Part shown: piece by piece, positions 27,454 to 36,872 of the stretch
Numbering within the stretch: the stretch's first letter is position 1
Layout of the letters: each line of letters starts with the position of its first letter
Assembly (NCBI RefSeq): GCF_002975435.1
Contig: NZ_PCPT01000003.1
Coordinates: 372,001-436,000, forward strand
DNA from: Arthrobacter sp. MYb227
GTDB lineage: Bacteria; Actinomycetota; Actinomycetes; Actinomycetales; Micrococcaceae
Reading direction: 5' to 3'
Length of the DNA stretch: 64,000 nt
Notes under the pieces: generated by a model
What the model was told of the DNA's origin: nothing
The model's input: only the letters and a program-made list of their open reading frames with translations
Database searches by the model: none
Program-made: the position numbers and the translations under genes

Positions 27454-28080
27454 TTAGTTGGAGCTCAGGGCCTGCGCGACACGGGCAAAGCGATCCTTGC
27501 TCAGCACTGCCCCTTCGCGTCGAATGCCCTGTGCGCGAAGTCGAATGACTCGGTCAACCTTGACCTCGCTGGCTCGACCCTGCTTATCCCAGGGACCAGA
27601 ACCAATATCCACGTAGTCCCTATCGCGGCGCTGGACGTTGTTGTGATCCTTCGAGGTCATCATCAGGGCTAGCAGGTATTCACCGTCCCGGCCCACCAGC
27701 AGTACCGGACGATCTTTGCCCTGCGCATAATCCTCTTCATAGGGGATCCATGCCCACACGATTTCGCCGGGGTCTGGCTGCCCGTCGGCGACAGGGTTAT
27801 AAGTGGGCCTAACGGTTCCTTGGTAATCCCCGGGATAATTGCCATTTTCCCAGCCATGCAAGGCACCCGACTCGCACTGCCCAACATTGGGGCTTGAGTG
27901 TGTTTTTCGGGGTTGGGGTACAGGCTTTTGGGCGTTTGCTCGGCCCGTTGGGGTGCGCGGCTGATCTCCCGGAGCTGTCGGCTTGCTTCCCGGTTTGGCT
28001 TTTGTAGTGTTCTGAGATTTGAGGAATCCGTCGAGAACTTTACCGAGAAATCTGAGGACTTTATTGCTGTTGAACTTCAT
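27454..28080 (-). CDS. PemK/MazF-like protein without antitoxin
   Basis: The 208-residue protein has about 100 N-terminal residues that look disordered (Pro-, Lys-, Thr-rich) after a short amphipathic start, then a PemK/MazF-type beta-barrel: DPGEIVWAWIPYEEDYAQGKDRPVLLVGRDGEYLLALMM, then SKDHN. MazF-type toxins cut mRNA, but no antitoxin gene lies on either side (upstream is its own promoter box, downstream is rpsT). The same gene between rpsT and lepA is common in actinobacteria (from memory), so a housekeeping rather than toxin role is likely. A TAGTTT box ends 6 bases before the ATG. Confidence 0.75.
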   Translation of the reverse strand: MKFNSNKVLRFLGKVLDGFLKSQNTTKAKPGSKPTAPGDQPRTPTGRANAQKPVPQPRKTHSSPNVGQCESGALHGWENGNYPGDYQGTVRPTYNPVADGQPDPGEIVWAWIPYEEDYAQGKDRPVLLVGRDGEYLLALMMTSKDHNNVQRRDRDYVDIGSGPWDKQGRASEVKVDRVIRLRAQGIRREGAVLSKDRFARVAQALSSN

Positions 28081-28086
28081 CTGGCC

Positions 28087-28092
28087 AAACTA
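28087..28092 (-). promoter_or_regulatory. -10 box of leaderless PemK-like gene
   Basis: On the minus strand TAGTTT, 6 bases, then ATG 28080. Confidence 0.45.
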
Positions 28093-28210
28093 TCAGGAGC
28101 AACACCACTAATTAAGTGTGCGACACCAGCGCTCAGACATGGGAGAATGGCCATTGCAAAGCAATTTGCACACAACTTCTTTCCACTTCCTTATTAGCGA
28201 GGTCCCTTAC

Positions 28211-30055
28211 GTGTCACCCATGGCCCGCACCGCACCGGTGCCTGCCGCGACAGATCCGGCGATCATCAGAAACTTCTGCATCATCGCCCACATCGACCAC
28301 GGCAAGTCGACCCTGGCCGACCGCATGTTGCAGCTCACCGGAGTCGTTTCCAACCGAGATATGAAGGCCCAGTACCTGGACCGGATGGATATCGAGCGCG
28401 AGCGCGGCATCACCATCAAGTCCCAGGCCGTCCGCATGCCCTGGGAGGTCGAGGGAAAGGCTTATGCCTTGAACATGATCGACACACCCGGCCACGTTGA
28501 CTTCACCTATGAGGTCTCCCGCTCACTGGCAGCCTGCGAAGGCGCAATCCTGCTGGTGGACGCGGCTCAGGGCATCGAAGCTCAGACGCTAGCGAACCTG
28601 TACCTGGCGATGGAACACGAGCTGACGATCATCCCGGTGCTGAACAAGATCGACCTGCCCAACGCGCAGCCCGAGAAGTACGCTGCGGAGATCTCCAAGC
28701 TGATTGGCTGCGAGCCCGAGGACATCCTCCAGGTTTCGGGCAAGACCGGCATGGGTGTCGAGGAACTGCTGGACAAGGTCGTTCGCGACCTGCCAGCTCC
28801 CGTGGGCAACCCCGACGCCCCGGCACGCGCCATGATCTTCGACTCCGTGTATGACACCTACCGCGGTGTGGTTACCTACGTCCGCGTGGTCGACGGCAGC
28901 CTGAGCCCACGCGAAAAAGTCCAGATGATGTCGACCGAGACCGTCTACGAACTGCTGGAAATCGGCGTCTCCTCCCCGGAACCGGTCCCCACCAAGGGAC
29001 TGGGCGTCGGTGAGGTCGGCTACCTGATCACCGGCGTGAAGGACGTGCGCCAGTCAAAGGTTGGCGACACTGTCACCAACTTCGCCAAGCCCGCCACCGA
29101 GTCCCTCGGCGGCTACGAGGACCCCAAGCCCATGGTGTTCTCCGGCCTGTACCCGATCGACGGTTCGGACTACCCGGCATTGCGCGATGCACTGGATAAG
29201 CTGCAGCTCAACGACGCCGCGCTGACCTACGTTCCGGAAACCTCCGTGGCACTGGGCTTCGGCTTCCGCGTGGGCTTCCTCGGACTATTGCACCTGGAAA
29301 TCACCCGTGAGCGCCTGGAAGCCGAGTTCAACCTCGATCTAATTTCCACCGCACCGAACGTGGTGTACGAGGTGATGACCGAGGACAAGAAGATGGTCAC
29401 GGTCACCAACCCGAGCGAATTCCCGGACGGGAAGATCCTCGAGGTTCACGAGCCGATGGTTGCCGCCACGATCCTGGCACCCCACGAGTTCGTCGGCGCC
29501 ATCATGGAACTGTGCCAGTCCCGCCGTGGCACCATGCGCGGCATGGATTACCTCTCCGAGGAACGCGTGGAGCTGCGCTACTGGCTGCCGCTGGCCGAAA
29601 TCGTCTTTGACTTCTTCGACGTGCTCAAGTCCAAGACCCGTGGTTATGCATCGCTTGACTGGAAGGCCGACGGCGAGCAGATCTCCGATCTGGTCAAGGT
29701 CGACATCCTACTCCAGGGCGAACAGGTTGACGCGTTCTCCGCGATCACCCACCGTGACAAGGCCTACGCCTACGGCACCATGATGACGGTGAAGCTGCGC
29801 GAGCTGATCAACCGCCAGCAGTTCGAGGTGCCGATCCAGGCAGCCATCGGCTCACGCATCATCGCCCGCGAGACCATCCGCGCGATCCGCAAGGACGTGC
29901 TTGCCAAGTGCTACGGCGGCGATATTAGCCGTAAGCGCAAACTGCTTGAAAAGCAGAAGGAAGGCAAGAAGCGCATGAAAATGGTTGGTCGCGTGGAGGT
30001 CCCGCAGGAGGCGTTCATCGCCGCACTGTCCTCCGAAGAGCCCAAGAAGAAGTAG
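28211..30055 (+). CDS. lepA: elongation factor 4 (LepA)
   Basis: Ribosome-binding translational GTPase, thought to act in back-translocation or 30S assembly. The 614-residue protein has G1 [15 protein letters not shown] (about residues 21-35), the G2 threonine in [10 protein letters not shown]3 DTPGHVDF, G4 NKIDLP, then domains II, III, the EF-G-like domain V and the LepA-specific C-terminus ending [21 protein letters not shown] 28211 is chosen for the GAGG at 28199-28202; ATG 28220 is only three codons on, and an open frame reaches back to 28118. hemW follows after 2 bases. Confidence 0.96.
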   Translation: MSPMARTAPVPAATDPAIIRNFCIIAHIDHGKSTLADRMLQLTGVVSNRDMKAQYLDRMDIERERGITIKSQAVRMPWEVEGKAYALNMIDTPGHVDFTYEVSRSLAACEGAILLVDAAQGIEAQTLANLYLAMEHELTIIPVLNKIDLPNAQPEKYAAEISKLIGCEPEDILQVSGKTGMGVEELLDKVVRDLPAPVGNPDAPARAMIFDSVYDTYRGVVTYVRVVDGSLSPREKVQMMSTETVYELLEIGVSSPEPVPTKGLGVGEVGYLITGVKDVRQSKVGDTVTNFAKPATESLGGYEDPKPMVFSGLYPIDGSDYPALRDALDKLQLNDAALTYVPETSVALGFGFRVGFLGLLHLEITRERLEAEFNLDLISTAPNVVYEVMTEDKKMVTVTNPSEFPDGKILEVHEPMVAATILAPHEFVGAIMELCQSRRGTMRGMDYLSEERVELRYWLPLAEIVFDFFDVLKSKTRGYASLDWKADGEQISDLVKVDILLQGEQVDAFSAITHRDKAYAYGTMMTVKLRELINRQQFEVPIQAAIGSRIIARETIRAIRKDVLAKCYGGDISRKRKLLEKQKEGKKRMKMVGRVEVPQEAFIAALSSEEPKKK

Positions 30056-30057
30056 CA

Positions 30058-31287
30058 GTGGCAGCTGCGTTGCCCCTCGGGGATCCGGCACCAGCGGACG
30101 GCTCGCTTCCGGCAAGCTGCGCCGTTGGTGCCATGGACCGAACCTTTTCGGTCTATGTGCATATTCCGTTTTGCGCAGTGCGCTGCGGGTATTGCGACTT
30201 CAATACCTACACCGCGCATGAGCTGGGCTCCGGCTCCAGCCAGGACACCTATGCCGAAGCGGTCTCCCAAGAGATCGTTTTTGGTGCCAAGGCCCTGCTT
30301 GATTCGGGAGTTCCCACTCGTGAGGTCTCCACCGTCTTCTTTGGTGGCGGCACACCCACCTTGCTGCCGGCCGAAGACCTCGTGCGCGTACTTGACGAAA
30401 TTCGTACCCAATGGACGTTGGCAGAAAATGCCGAGGTCACTACCGAAGCGAATCCCGACTCGGTCACGCGCGAATCACTGCAGGTACTCAAGGATGGCGG
30501 GTTTACCCGCGTCTCAATTGGTATGCAGTCGGCCGTTCCGCATGTTCTGAAAACCCTTGACCGTACCCATAACCCCGATCGGGTTGGTATGGCGGTTGCG
30601 TGGGCCAAGGAAGCTGGCCTGAAGGTCAGCGTGGATTTGATCTATGGCACCCCGGGGGAGTCGATCGAGGATTGGCGCACCAGTGTAAACACCGCGCTGT
30701 CCTACGATCCGGATCATATTTCCGCCTATGCGCTGATCATCGAGGAGGGCACCCGGCTTGCCGGGCAGATCCGCCGCGGTGAGGTAGCAAATATTGATGA
30801 TGACGACCACGCCGATAAGTATCTGATTGCCGATGAGCTCTTCGGTGCTGCGGGTTACTCCTGGTATGAGGTCAGCAACTGGTCCAAGGACGAAGCCTCA
30901 CGTTGCATCCACAACCTCGCCTACTGGCGTGGGGGAGACTGGTGGGGTGCCGGTCCCGGGGCGCATTCACATGTTGGCGGATTGCGTTGGTGGAATGTGA
31001 AGCATCCCGCCGCGTACCAACAGCGTATCGATGCCGGAACATCCCCGGCAGCCGGTCGCGAAACACCGGATGAAGATGCAAGGTATCTGGAACGCGCAAT
31101 GTTGCTCACGCGCATCGTTGATGGAATGGATACAGCTGAGCTACTGCCCGAGGGCCGTACGGCCATTGCTGGACTGATTGCCGATGGCCTGGTGGTTCCC
31201 GAAGCCGCGTTCGCGAAGAAGGTTGTGCTGACTTTGCAGGGCAGGCTGCTGGCCGATGCCGTTTTGCGTAGGTTATTGAACTACTAA
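30058..31287 (+). CDS. hemW: radical SAM heme chaperone HemW
   Basis: Formerly called a coproporphyrinogen III oxidase-like protein; it binds and delivers heme and does not make it. The 409-residue protein has the radical-SAM cluster CAVRCGYC near residues 39-46, FFGGGTPTLL, and the HNLAYW heme-binding motif (HNxxYW) kept by true HemW. GTG 30058 lies 2 bases after the lepA stop, so they form one operon; the first 25 residues are poorly conserved and ATG 30133 (MDRTFSVYVHIPFC) is a plausible real start. A 21-bp terminator follows. Confidence 0.92.
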   Translation: MAAALPLGDPAPADGSLPASCAVGAMDRTFSVYVHIPFCAVRCGYCDFNTYTAHELGSGSSQDTYAEAVSQEIVFGAKALLDSGVPTREVSTVFFGGGTPTLLPAEDLVRVLDEIRTQWTLAENAEVTTEANPDSVTRESLQVLKDGGFTRVSIGMQSAVPHVLKTLDRTHNPDRVGMAVAWAKEAGLKVSVDLIYGTPGESIEDWRTSVNTALSYDPDHISAYALIIEEGTRLAGQIRRGEVANIDDDDHADKYLIADELFGAAGYSWYEVSNWSKDEASRCIHNLAYWRGGDWWGAGPGAHSHVGGLRWWNVKHPAAYQQRIDAGTSPAAGRETPDEDARYLERAMLLTRIVDGMDTAELLPEGRTAIAGLIADGLVVPEAAFAKKVVLTLQGRLLADAVLRRLLNY

Positions 31288-31297
31288 ACGCTTCAAT

Positions 31298-31348
31298 CGA
31301 CTTTGCCCGTGTTTCCCATTCGTTGGGAAACACGGGCAAAGTCGTTTT
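31298..31348 (+). terminator. terminator after hemW
   Basis: A perfect 21-bp inverted repeat (31298-31318 with 31324-31344) with a 5-base loop, followed by TTTT. It starts 11 bases after the hemW stop. Confidence 0.88.
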
Positions 31349-31441
31349 CGAATACCTGGGAGGAACGACTCGCGTGCCTACGGCGCCCTCTGGTCCAGAA
31401 TCTATTGCCACTTGGGTCGTGACGATCTCAGGGAGTCGGTT

Positions 31442-31894
31442 CTAGCGCGTCCAACGCTCCCACGAATCATCGGCAGCTTGTAGCCACCTTCGTTGATGAG
31501 TCCGGTTCCCGATCACCAGATAGTTTCGTGCCGAGGATAGTGCACCGCCCATATCTGTTGGAGCAAATTCTATGAGCACTAGAAGAACTAGCAGAGGCAA
31601 CCAGAAAGTCGTCGCAAGGGCGATCAGCAGACCCCACTTCCAGCCGGGATCACCCTCAGTCTTATATTTTGTAGCTCTGAACCCAGCGGTTCTGGTGCCA
31701 AGCGTGCGTCCATGAGAGTACAGCGCCCAGTTACCCACAATTGCCAGCACCACCCAGCCAACCGGCAGAAGGAATGGTAAGTCTGGCGCGAAGACGAGGC
31801 TGCCCACAGCGGGCGACCAAATAATCAATGAATCAGTAACAGCTGCAACGAACCATGAAGGGATATCACCCGGATGCTGTTCGTTGTCAGTCAT
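31442..31894 (-). CDS. RDD family membrane protein
   Basis: A 150-residue membrane protein with three hydrophobic segments (about residues 15-35, 42-60, 88-108) and the RDD signature features: Asp within the first helix (VAAVTDSLIIW) and GRTLGTRTAGFR after the second. RDD proteins are of mostly unknown function, sometimes acting as small transporters. A TAATTT box 6 bases before the ATG suggests a leaderless transcript. Neighbour of a second small membrane protein of the same strand. Confidence 0.7.
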   Translation of the reverse strand: MTDNEQHPGDIPSWFVAAVTDSLIIWSPAVGSLVFAPDLPFLLPVGWVVLAIVGNWALYSHGRTLGTRTAGFRATKYKTEGDPGWKWGLLIALATTFWLPLLVLLVLIEFAPTDMGGALSSARNYLVIGNRTHQRRWLQAADDSWERWTR

Positions 31895-31900
31895 AGAAGA

Positions 31901-31906
31901 AAATTA
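31901..31906 (-). promoter_or_regulatory. -10 box of leaderless RDD gene
   Basis: On the minus strand TAATTT, 6 bases, ATG 31894. Confidence 0.45.
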
Positions 31907-31955
31907 CGGTATGTGTGCTGGATCTAATAAACCGTGCTCAGAAGGCAAGATACGA

Positions 31956-32005
31956 CAAGACCCTCTGAAATATCCATCATGTGATGAATTATTTAGAGGG
32001 TCTTG
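31956..32005 (-). terminator. terminator of the DUF4870 gene
   Basis: CAAGACCCTCT (31956-31966) pairs perfectly with AGAGGGTCTTG (31995-32005); the 28-base interior has a further small repeat CATCA-TG-TGATG. It lies 26 bases past the stop. Confidence 0.65.
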
Positions 32006-32030
32006 CAAAAGCAGTTGTGTTCGGCCGTGA

Positions 32031-32447
32031 TTACTTGAACAGACGTAGGTTGAACCCGTAACGGTACGGACGAGATTTATTTGCGTTGATGCCTGCCTTG
32101 ATGCCGCTAATTGTCAGGAAAATCCAGATAATCACGGAGAGTACCGCAAAGACCCAGCCGATGCCGGGAAGTATCGCCAGCAGGTTGGCGACGATGGCAA
32201 GCACAGTGAGTGGAAGTGTGAAATTCAGCGCTTCCTTAGATTCCTGAGCGGTGAAGGGGCCACGAAAGCGGTAGACGTAGTAGATGATCGCCGAGGGGAT
32301 ACACCCGAGGATCGCACCGAAGTGGGCAATTGTTGCCCACTGGCGGTCTTCGGAGGGAGTCAGCGGCTGCGGGGCATCCGAGGAGCCTTCAAACCCGTTC
32401 GGCTTGCCGTCTCCTGAGCCCGTTGAGCCTCGTACCTCGTTGACCAC
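32031..32447 (-). CDS. DUF4870 domain membrane protein
   Basis: A 138-residue protein with a hydrophilic Gly/Ser/Pro-rich N-terminus of about 30 residues, then the DUF4870 core: EDRQWATIAHFGAILGCIPS, IIYYVYRFRGPFTAQESKEALNF and two further membrane segments. Function unknown in the family. GTG start with AGGA 8 bases before it. Convergent arrangement is absent; it reads toward the RDD gene and has its own terminator. Confidence 0.8.
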   Translation of the reverse strand: MVNEVRGSTGSGDGKPNGFEGSSDAPQPLTPSEDRQWATIAHFGAILGCIPSAIIYYVYRFRGPFTAQESKEALNFTLPLTVLAIVANLLAILPGIGWVFAVLSVIIWIFLTISGIKAGINANKSRPYRYGFNLRLFK

Positions 32448-32651
32448 TGGCAGATTCCTGTCCGTCGTTGAATTGCTAAACCGGTTGTAAGTTTATCGCC
32501 TATCGGCATCTGGTTTTGCTCAAGTGCAGCTATCGCTGATGCGCCGTGTCGCTTAATGGCGTAATGCCGTGTTGAAAGTGTCAGAAAACCGTGGTCAGCT
32601 AGGAATTATCCACAAAATCGTGACAAAACTCACGAGCAATATAGTGCGTGA

Positions 32652-33515
32652 TCAGTCTTGGTAGTCGCCGGCGGTGAGGAAATCAATGACCTCTTCTACT
32701 CGACCCAATAGTGATGGCTCTAGATCCACGTAGCTGCGCACCTGACCCAAGATCCGTTCCCAGCCTTGGGCAATATCCAGTTGCTCGGCGTGCGGCCACC
32801 CCAATCCCTGGAGGATTCCGGTTTTCCAATCGGTACCCCGCGGCACCACTGGCCATGCTTTGATTCCAAGGACTGCGGGGCGCACCGCCTGCCAGACATC
32901 GACGTAGGGGTGCCCAACAATCAGTACGTTTCCTGCTGCCCCCGGGACTCGCATGGCTTCGGCCGCAATCTTTGCTTCCTTGGTTCCGGCTATCAGGTGG
33001 TCAACTAGGATGCCTAGCTTGCGTTGCGGGCCCGGAGCGAAATCGCGGATTAGCGCGGCAAGATCATCAACACCATGCAGCGGCTCAACCACTATGCCTT
33101 CCACGCGCAGGTCATGACCCCAAACCTTTTCCACCAGCTGGGCATCGTGTTTACCTTCAACCCAGATGCGGCTGGCGCGAGCGGTTCGCGCCCGATGGTT
33201 TTCTACGAGGCGTGAGCCCGAGGCACTGCGCGCTGTTCCGTGGTTGATCGGTGCCGCTGGGACGGGTTCGGTAATTTCTACTGGTTCACCCTCGAGCAGG
33301 AAACCGAAACCGGTGCGGAAGGATTTGCTGCGTCCGGCACGATCTTCCAACGCCATGACCCGCATTCCGCCGGCTTTTTCGGTGCTGATCACTTCGCCGA
33401 CCCAGCCGCTTTCGACGTCTTCGAGCAGCAGACCTAGGCTCACCGGGACCTTACGCAGCGTGCGGCGGGCAGGTGCACTCATATCTTGTGCGCCCCAAGA
33501 GTAATTTGCCATCAT
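32652..33515 (-). CDS. DUF3097 family protein
   Basis: A 287-residue soluble actinobacterial protein of unknown function. The middle has a TOPRIM-like motif (IWVEGKHDAQLVEKVWGHDLR, about residues 116-136) and LGILVDHLIAGTKEAKIA; the N-terminal 60 residues resemble a small beta-domain. It lies back to back with hrcA, a pairing I recall from many actinobacteria, which hints at a role with nucleic acid or stress, but no function is assigned. Start MMANYSW: GAAAGTGA precedes the first ATG. Confidence 0.85.
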   Translation of the reverse strand: MMANYSWGAQDMSAPARRTLRKVPVSLGLLLEDVESGWVGEVISTEKAGGMRVMALEDRAGRSKSFRTGFGFLLEGEPVEITEPVPAAPINHGTARSASGSRLVENHRARTARASRIWVEGKHDAQLVEKVWGHDLRVEGIVVEPLHGVDDLAALIRDFAPGPQRKLGILVDHLIAGTKEAKIAAEAMRVPGAAGNVLIVGHPYVDVWQAVRPAVLGIKAWPVVPRGTDWKTGILQGLGWPHAEQLDIAQGWERILGQVRSYVDLEPSLLGRVEEVIDFLTAGDYQD

Positions 33516-33633
33516 TTCACTTTCAGAGAACGAGGATGCGCGTACCGTATCCGGTGGCGCTGTTTGAGCGGGTGTGGTGAACGCGGCACCACTGCCTTAG
33601 CACAAACCATGCTAACAACTCAGCTTGTCGTAT

Positions 33634-33639
33634 TAGACT
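33634..33639 (+). promoter_or_regulatory. -10 box of the hrcA promoter
   Basis: TAGACT ends exactly where the CIRCE element begins, so HrcA bound there would cover the transcription start. Confidence 0.5.
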
Positions 33640-33665
33640 TAGCACTTGGACGTGTCGAGTGCTAA
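33639..33665. promoter_or_regulatory. CIRCE element, HrcA operator
   Basis: TTAGCACTT-N9-GAGTGCTAA matches the CIRCE consensus TTAGCACTC-N9-GAGTGCTAA in 17 of 18 positions. It lies 78 bases before hrcA, implying autoregulation of the hrcA-dnaJ-rsmE operon. Confidence 0.93.
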
Positions 33666-33742
33666 GCGTGATCTGCCTATTCGCGCGCGTCTAGCCCCAT
33701 ACATCGTTCAGACCAATATCGTGACAGTCAGGAGGGGGAACC

Positions 33743-34756
33743 ATGAGCGAACCACGCAGGCTCGAAGTGCTTCGAGCCATCGTTGAAGACTACGTTCAGT
33801 CCCGCGAACCGGTAGGTTCGCGTGCCCTCTTGGAACGGCACAACCTCGGTGTTTCGGCGGCCACAATCCGCAACGACATGGCATCCCTTGAAGAAGAGGG
33901 GTTCATTGTTGCCCCGCATACCTCATCCGGGCGTATTCCCACCGAAAAGGGCTACCGCCATTTCGTGGACCAAATCGGGGATATAAAGCCGCTCTCTTCC
34001 GCTGAACGCCGGGCCATTGCGGCCTTGATTGAGGGTTCACACGACCTCAACGATGTGCTGGAGAATACCGTTCGACTGCTTGCCAGCATCACCCAGCAGG
34101 TAGCGCTGATTCAGGTGCCGCACTATTCGGATGCCACAGTGCGACACATCGAACTTGTGGGGTTGGGCGCCGGGCAAACCCTTGTGGTGCTGATTGCCTC
34201 AAGTGGCAAGGTTGAACAGCGCGTAATCTTACTGACAGCGGAAACCGGCGAGGAAGAACTCCTGCGACTACGCGCTATCTTCCTAGGTGTACTGGCAAAA
34301 CGTCCCATTGCCGATGTCGCGAAACTCTGTGGCGGGGCCAGCGATCTTGTTGAACCACGGATGCAGAATAGCGCCCGGGCTGTTGCCGAGGCGCTTGCGG
34401 CACTTGCGCGCAATAATACTGTTGACCGGATGGTCATGGCCGGCACCGCTAACTTGGCACGCGCCAATCAAGACTTCCCCTTGAGCATTACCCCGGTTCT
34501 TGAGGTCCTTGAGGAACAAGTGGTGCTGCTGCAATTGTTCTCCGAACTTGAACAAGATGCGCACGGTATCGCCGTTGGCATCGGCACCGAAAACCAATAC
34601 GGGGCGCTGACCGAGGCCTCGGTTGTAGCAACCGGATACGGCCCGGGGGAGCGCTCGATGATCGGTGTGCTGGGCCCCACCCGGATGAACTACCCCACCT
34701 CAATGGCGGCTGTACGCGCCGTTGCACGATATCTTTCCCGCATTTTGGCCAGCTAA
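33743..34756 (+). CDS. hrcA: heat-inducible transcription repressor HrcA
   Basis: Represses chaperone genes by binding CIRCE. The 337-residue protein has the winged-helix N-terminus (RRLEVLRAIVEDYVQSREPVG, then VSAATIRNDMASLEEEGFI, about residues 5-55), HTSSGRIPTEKGYRHFVD, and the C-terminal GAF-like and dimerisation parts, ending with GVLGPTRMNYPTSMAAVRAV. AGGAGGGGG precedes the ATG by about 6 bases. A CIRCE copy upstream shows autoregulation. dnaJ follows at 63 bases, in the order usual for actinobacteria. Confidence 0.96.
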   Translation: MSEPRRLEVLRAIVEDYVQSREPVGSRALLERHNLGVSAATIRNDMASLEEEGFIVAPHTSSGRIPTEKGYRHFVDQIGDIKPLSSAERRAIAALIEGSHDLNDVLENTVRLLASITQQVALIQVPHYSDATVRHIELVGLGAGQTLVVLIASSGKVEQRVILLTAETGEEELLRLRAIFLGVLAKRPIADVAKLCGGASDLVEPRMQNSARAVAEALAALARNNTVDRMVMAGTANLARANQDFPLSITPVLEVLEEQVVLLQLFSELEQDAHGIAVGIGTENQYGALTEASVVATGYGPGERSMIGVLGPTRMNYPTSMAAVRAVARYLSRILAS

Positions 34757-34819
34757 CGCGCACTACATGTGCAAGGCCAGGATCAATTTTTTGAAGTATG
34801 AAAGGACACAGCGAGCACT

Positions 34820-35950
34820 GTGAGCACCCACTACGAAGTCCTGGGCGTCAACAAGGACGCAACAGGCGAAGAAATCAAGAAGGCCTACCGAAAGCTGGCC
34901 CGCAAGCTACACCCGGATGTAAACCCGGGCGATGACGCTTCGGAGCAGTTTAAACTTGTCACCCGCGCCTACGAGGTGCTCTCCGATACCGAGAAGCGCG
35001 CCAACTACGATGCCACGGGCAACGAAAACGGCACCGGCCAGCAGGGCTTTGGTGGCGGTGGCGGGTTCGGTGGTGGATTTGGCGATATCTTTGAGCAGTT
35101 CTTCGGCGGAGGCCAGGCCCAGGGCCCGGCCTCACGCGTGCAGCGTGGCCGCGATGCACTGATCACCGCGACCATCGACCTTGCCGATGCGGTTGCGGGA
35201 ACCGTGTACCCGCTGGAAATGGAAACCGCGGTCACCTGTACCACCTGTGAGGGTAGCTGCTGCCGTCCGGGCACCTCGCCGGTCACCTGTACCATCTGCC
35301 ACGGTGCCGGCCAGGTTCAGCGCCCGGTCCGTTCCTTCCTGGGCCAGATGATGACCGTTGAAACCTGTGCGGCTTGCCGCGGTTTTGGTACCACTATCCC
35401 GGATCCATGCATCGATTGCAGCGGTCAAGGCCGGATCCGCGAACGTATCTCCAAGCAGCTCAAGGTCCCCGCGGGCGTTGCCAGCGGCACCCGCATCCAC
35501 CTGGCAAATCAGGGTGAGGCAGGTCCGGGCGGTGGCCCCAACGGCGATCTATATGTTGAGATCGAGGTGCGCCGTCACAAGGTCTTCGAGCGCGAGGGAG
35601 TGGATCTGCACGCACGCATGAACGTCCCCATGACCGCCGCGGCGCTCGGTGCTGATTTGAAACTTGAAACCTTCGATGGTGAGCAGACCATCGAGGTCGA
35701 ATCCGGAGCCCAGTCCGGTGACACGGTTCGCCTGTCCGGCTACGGTGTCCCGCGACTGCGCGGTGGTAAGCGCGGAGACATCATCGTGCACCTGCATGTC
35801 GAGACCCCCACCAAGGTGGATGCTGCACAGCGCGAGTTGCTGGAGCAACTTGCCAAGCTACGTGGCGAGGAGTTCGCCGAGGGCCGCATGGAAAATAGTG
35901 GAGGAATGTTCTCACGCCTGCGCGGCAAACTAGGCAATCTGGGCTCATGA
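34820..35950 (+). CDS. dnaJ: chaperone DnaJ (DnaJ2 type)
   Basis: Co-chaperone stimulating DnaK ATPase. The 376-residue protein has the J-domain with HPD ([20 protein letters not shown], about residues 26-45), a Gly/Phe-rich linker, four Cys pairs ([32 protein letters not shown]) forming two zinc sites, and the C-terminal substrate domains. The first repeat departs from CxxCxGxG (it has Cys in the last place). Its place beside hrcA and not dnaK marks it as the second DnaJ of actinobacteria. GTG start after AAGGACA; it overlaps rsmE by 4 bases. Confidence 0.95.
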   Translation: MSTHYEVLGVNKDATGEEIKKAYRKLARKLHPDVNPGDDASEQFKLVTRAYEVLSDTEKRANYDATGNENGTGQQGFGGGGGFGGGFGDIFEQFFGGGQAQGPASRVQRGRDALITATIDLADAVAGTVYPLEMETAVTCTTCEGSCCRPGTSPVTCTICHGAGQVQRPVRSFLGQMMTVETCAACRGFGTTIPDPCIDCSGQGRIRERISKQLKVPAGVASGTRIHLANQGEAGPGGGPNGDLYVEIEVRRHKVFEREGVDLHARMNVPMTAAALGADLKLETFDGEQTIEVESGAQSGDTVRLSGYGVPRLRGGKRGDIIVHLHVETPTKVDAAQRELLEQLAKLRGEEFAEGRMENSGGMFSRLRGKLGNLGS

Positions 35951-36756
35951 GCAACCAGTGCTTCTTCATGGACCACGGAACCCTCGGTAACCCGCAGGTC
36001 GGCAGCGAGCTGATCTTGCAGGGTCCCGAGGCGCACCACGCGGTGAACGTCAAGCGTGTGCGCGCCGGTGAAATGATCGACCTTGTCGATGGCACCGGGG
36101 TACGCGCCAGCGTCCAGGTTGTTGACACAGATAAATCATCGTTGCGTGCAACCGTCAGTTCGATTGAACATGAAGAAGCAAACTCGGTGCACATCACCCT
36201 GGTGCAGGCACTTGCCAAGGGAGATCGAGATCTGCAAGCCGTGGAATCTGCGGTGGAGCTTGGAATCGATGCGGTGCGTCCGTGGCAATCTGAACGTGCA
36301 ATTGTGCGTTGGAATGAGGCAAAGGCTGCCAAAGCGCTGGGAAAGTGGGAAGCGACGGTGCTCGCCGCGCTCAAGCAATCCCGGCGCACCTTCCTCCCCA
36401 AGGTAGCCCCGATGCTTACCACCTCCGGGCTAGCCAAGGAACTTGCTCAGCGCACTTCTTCGCATGTTCCGGTGCTGGTTTTAGTGCTTCACGAACGCGG
36501 TACAGATTCGGTTGCGGGCATCGTGCAGGATTGGACGTCAGAACTTGCGGCCACTGCGGTTTCCGATGATCCGGCAGCGCCGCGCCCAGAGGTGATCTTG
36601 ATTGTTGGTCCCGAGGGCGGTATTTCCGATAGCGAGCTTGATAAGTTCATCCAGGCAGGTGCGAAAGTTGCCTTGTTAGGTAAACACGTATTGCGTGCCT
36701 CAACCGCAGGACCTGCTGCACTGGTCTTGGTCCGCCACCTACTCGGTCAGTTGTAA
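35947..36756 (+). CDS. rsmE: 16S rRNA m3U1498 methyltransferase
   Basis: SPOUT-fold enzyme methylating U1498 of 16S rRNA with S-adenosylmethionine. The 269-residue protein has the N-terminal PUA-like domain ([22 protein letters not shown]), [26 protein letters not shown]-type [11 protein letters not shown] and the cofactor-binding knot region [14 protein letters not shown], then [20 protein letters not shown] overlaps the dnaJ stop (ATGA), so the heat-shock operon includes it. A 46-bp palindrome follows. Confidence 0.94.
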   Translation: MSNQCFFMDHGTLGNPQVGSELILQGPEAHHAVNVKRVRAGEMIDLVDGTGVRASVQVVDTDKSSLRATVSSIEHEEANSVHITLVQALAKGDRDLQAVESAVELGIDAVRPWQSERAIVRWNEAKAAKALGKWEATVLAALKQSRRTFLPKVAPMLTTSGLAKELAQRTSSHVPVLVLVLHERGTDSVAGIVQDWTSELAATAVSDDPAAPRPEVILIVGPEGGISDSELDKFIQAGAKVALLGKHVLRASTAGPAALVLVRHLLGQL

Positions 36757-36800
36757 GGACTTTACAACCCCAAATTTTCGGGTGACCACAACACATAAGT

Positions 36801-36846
36801 AAGTAGCTGAGGCTCCCACACTCGAGTGTGGGAGCCTCAGCTACTT
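36801..36846. terminator. 46-bp perfect palindrome, shared terminator
   Basis: Two 23-base arms meet without a spacer (axis between 36823 and 36824, centre CTCGAG). It lies 44 bases after the rsmE stop and 26 bases after the stop of the convergent lipoprotein gene, and GATTTTAAA follows, so it can end transcripts from both sides. Confidence 0.85.
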
Positions 36847-36872
36847 GATTTTAAAGCACCAAAACAGCATTG

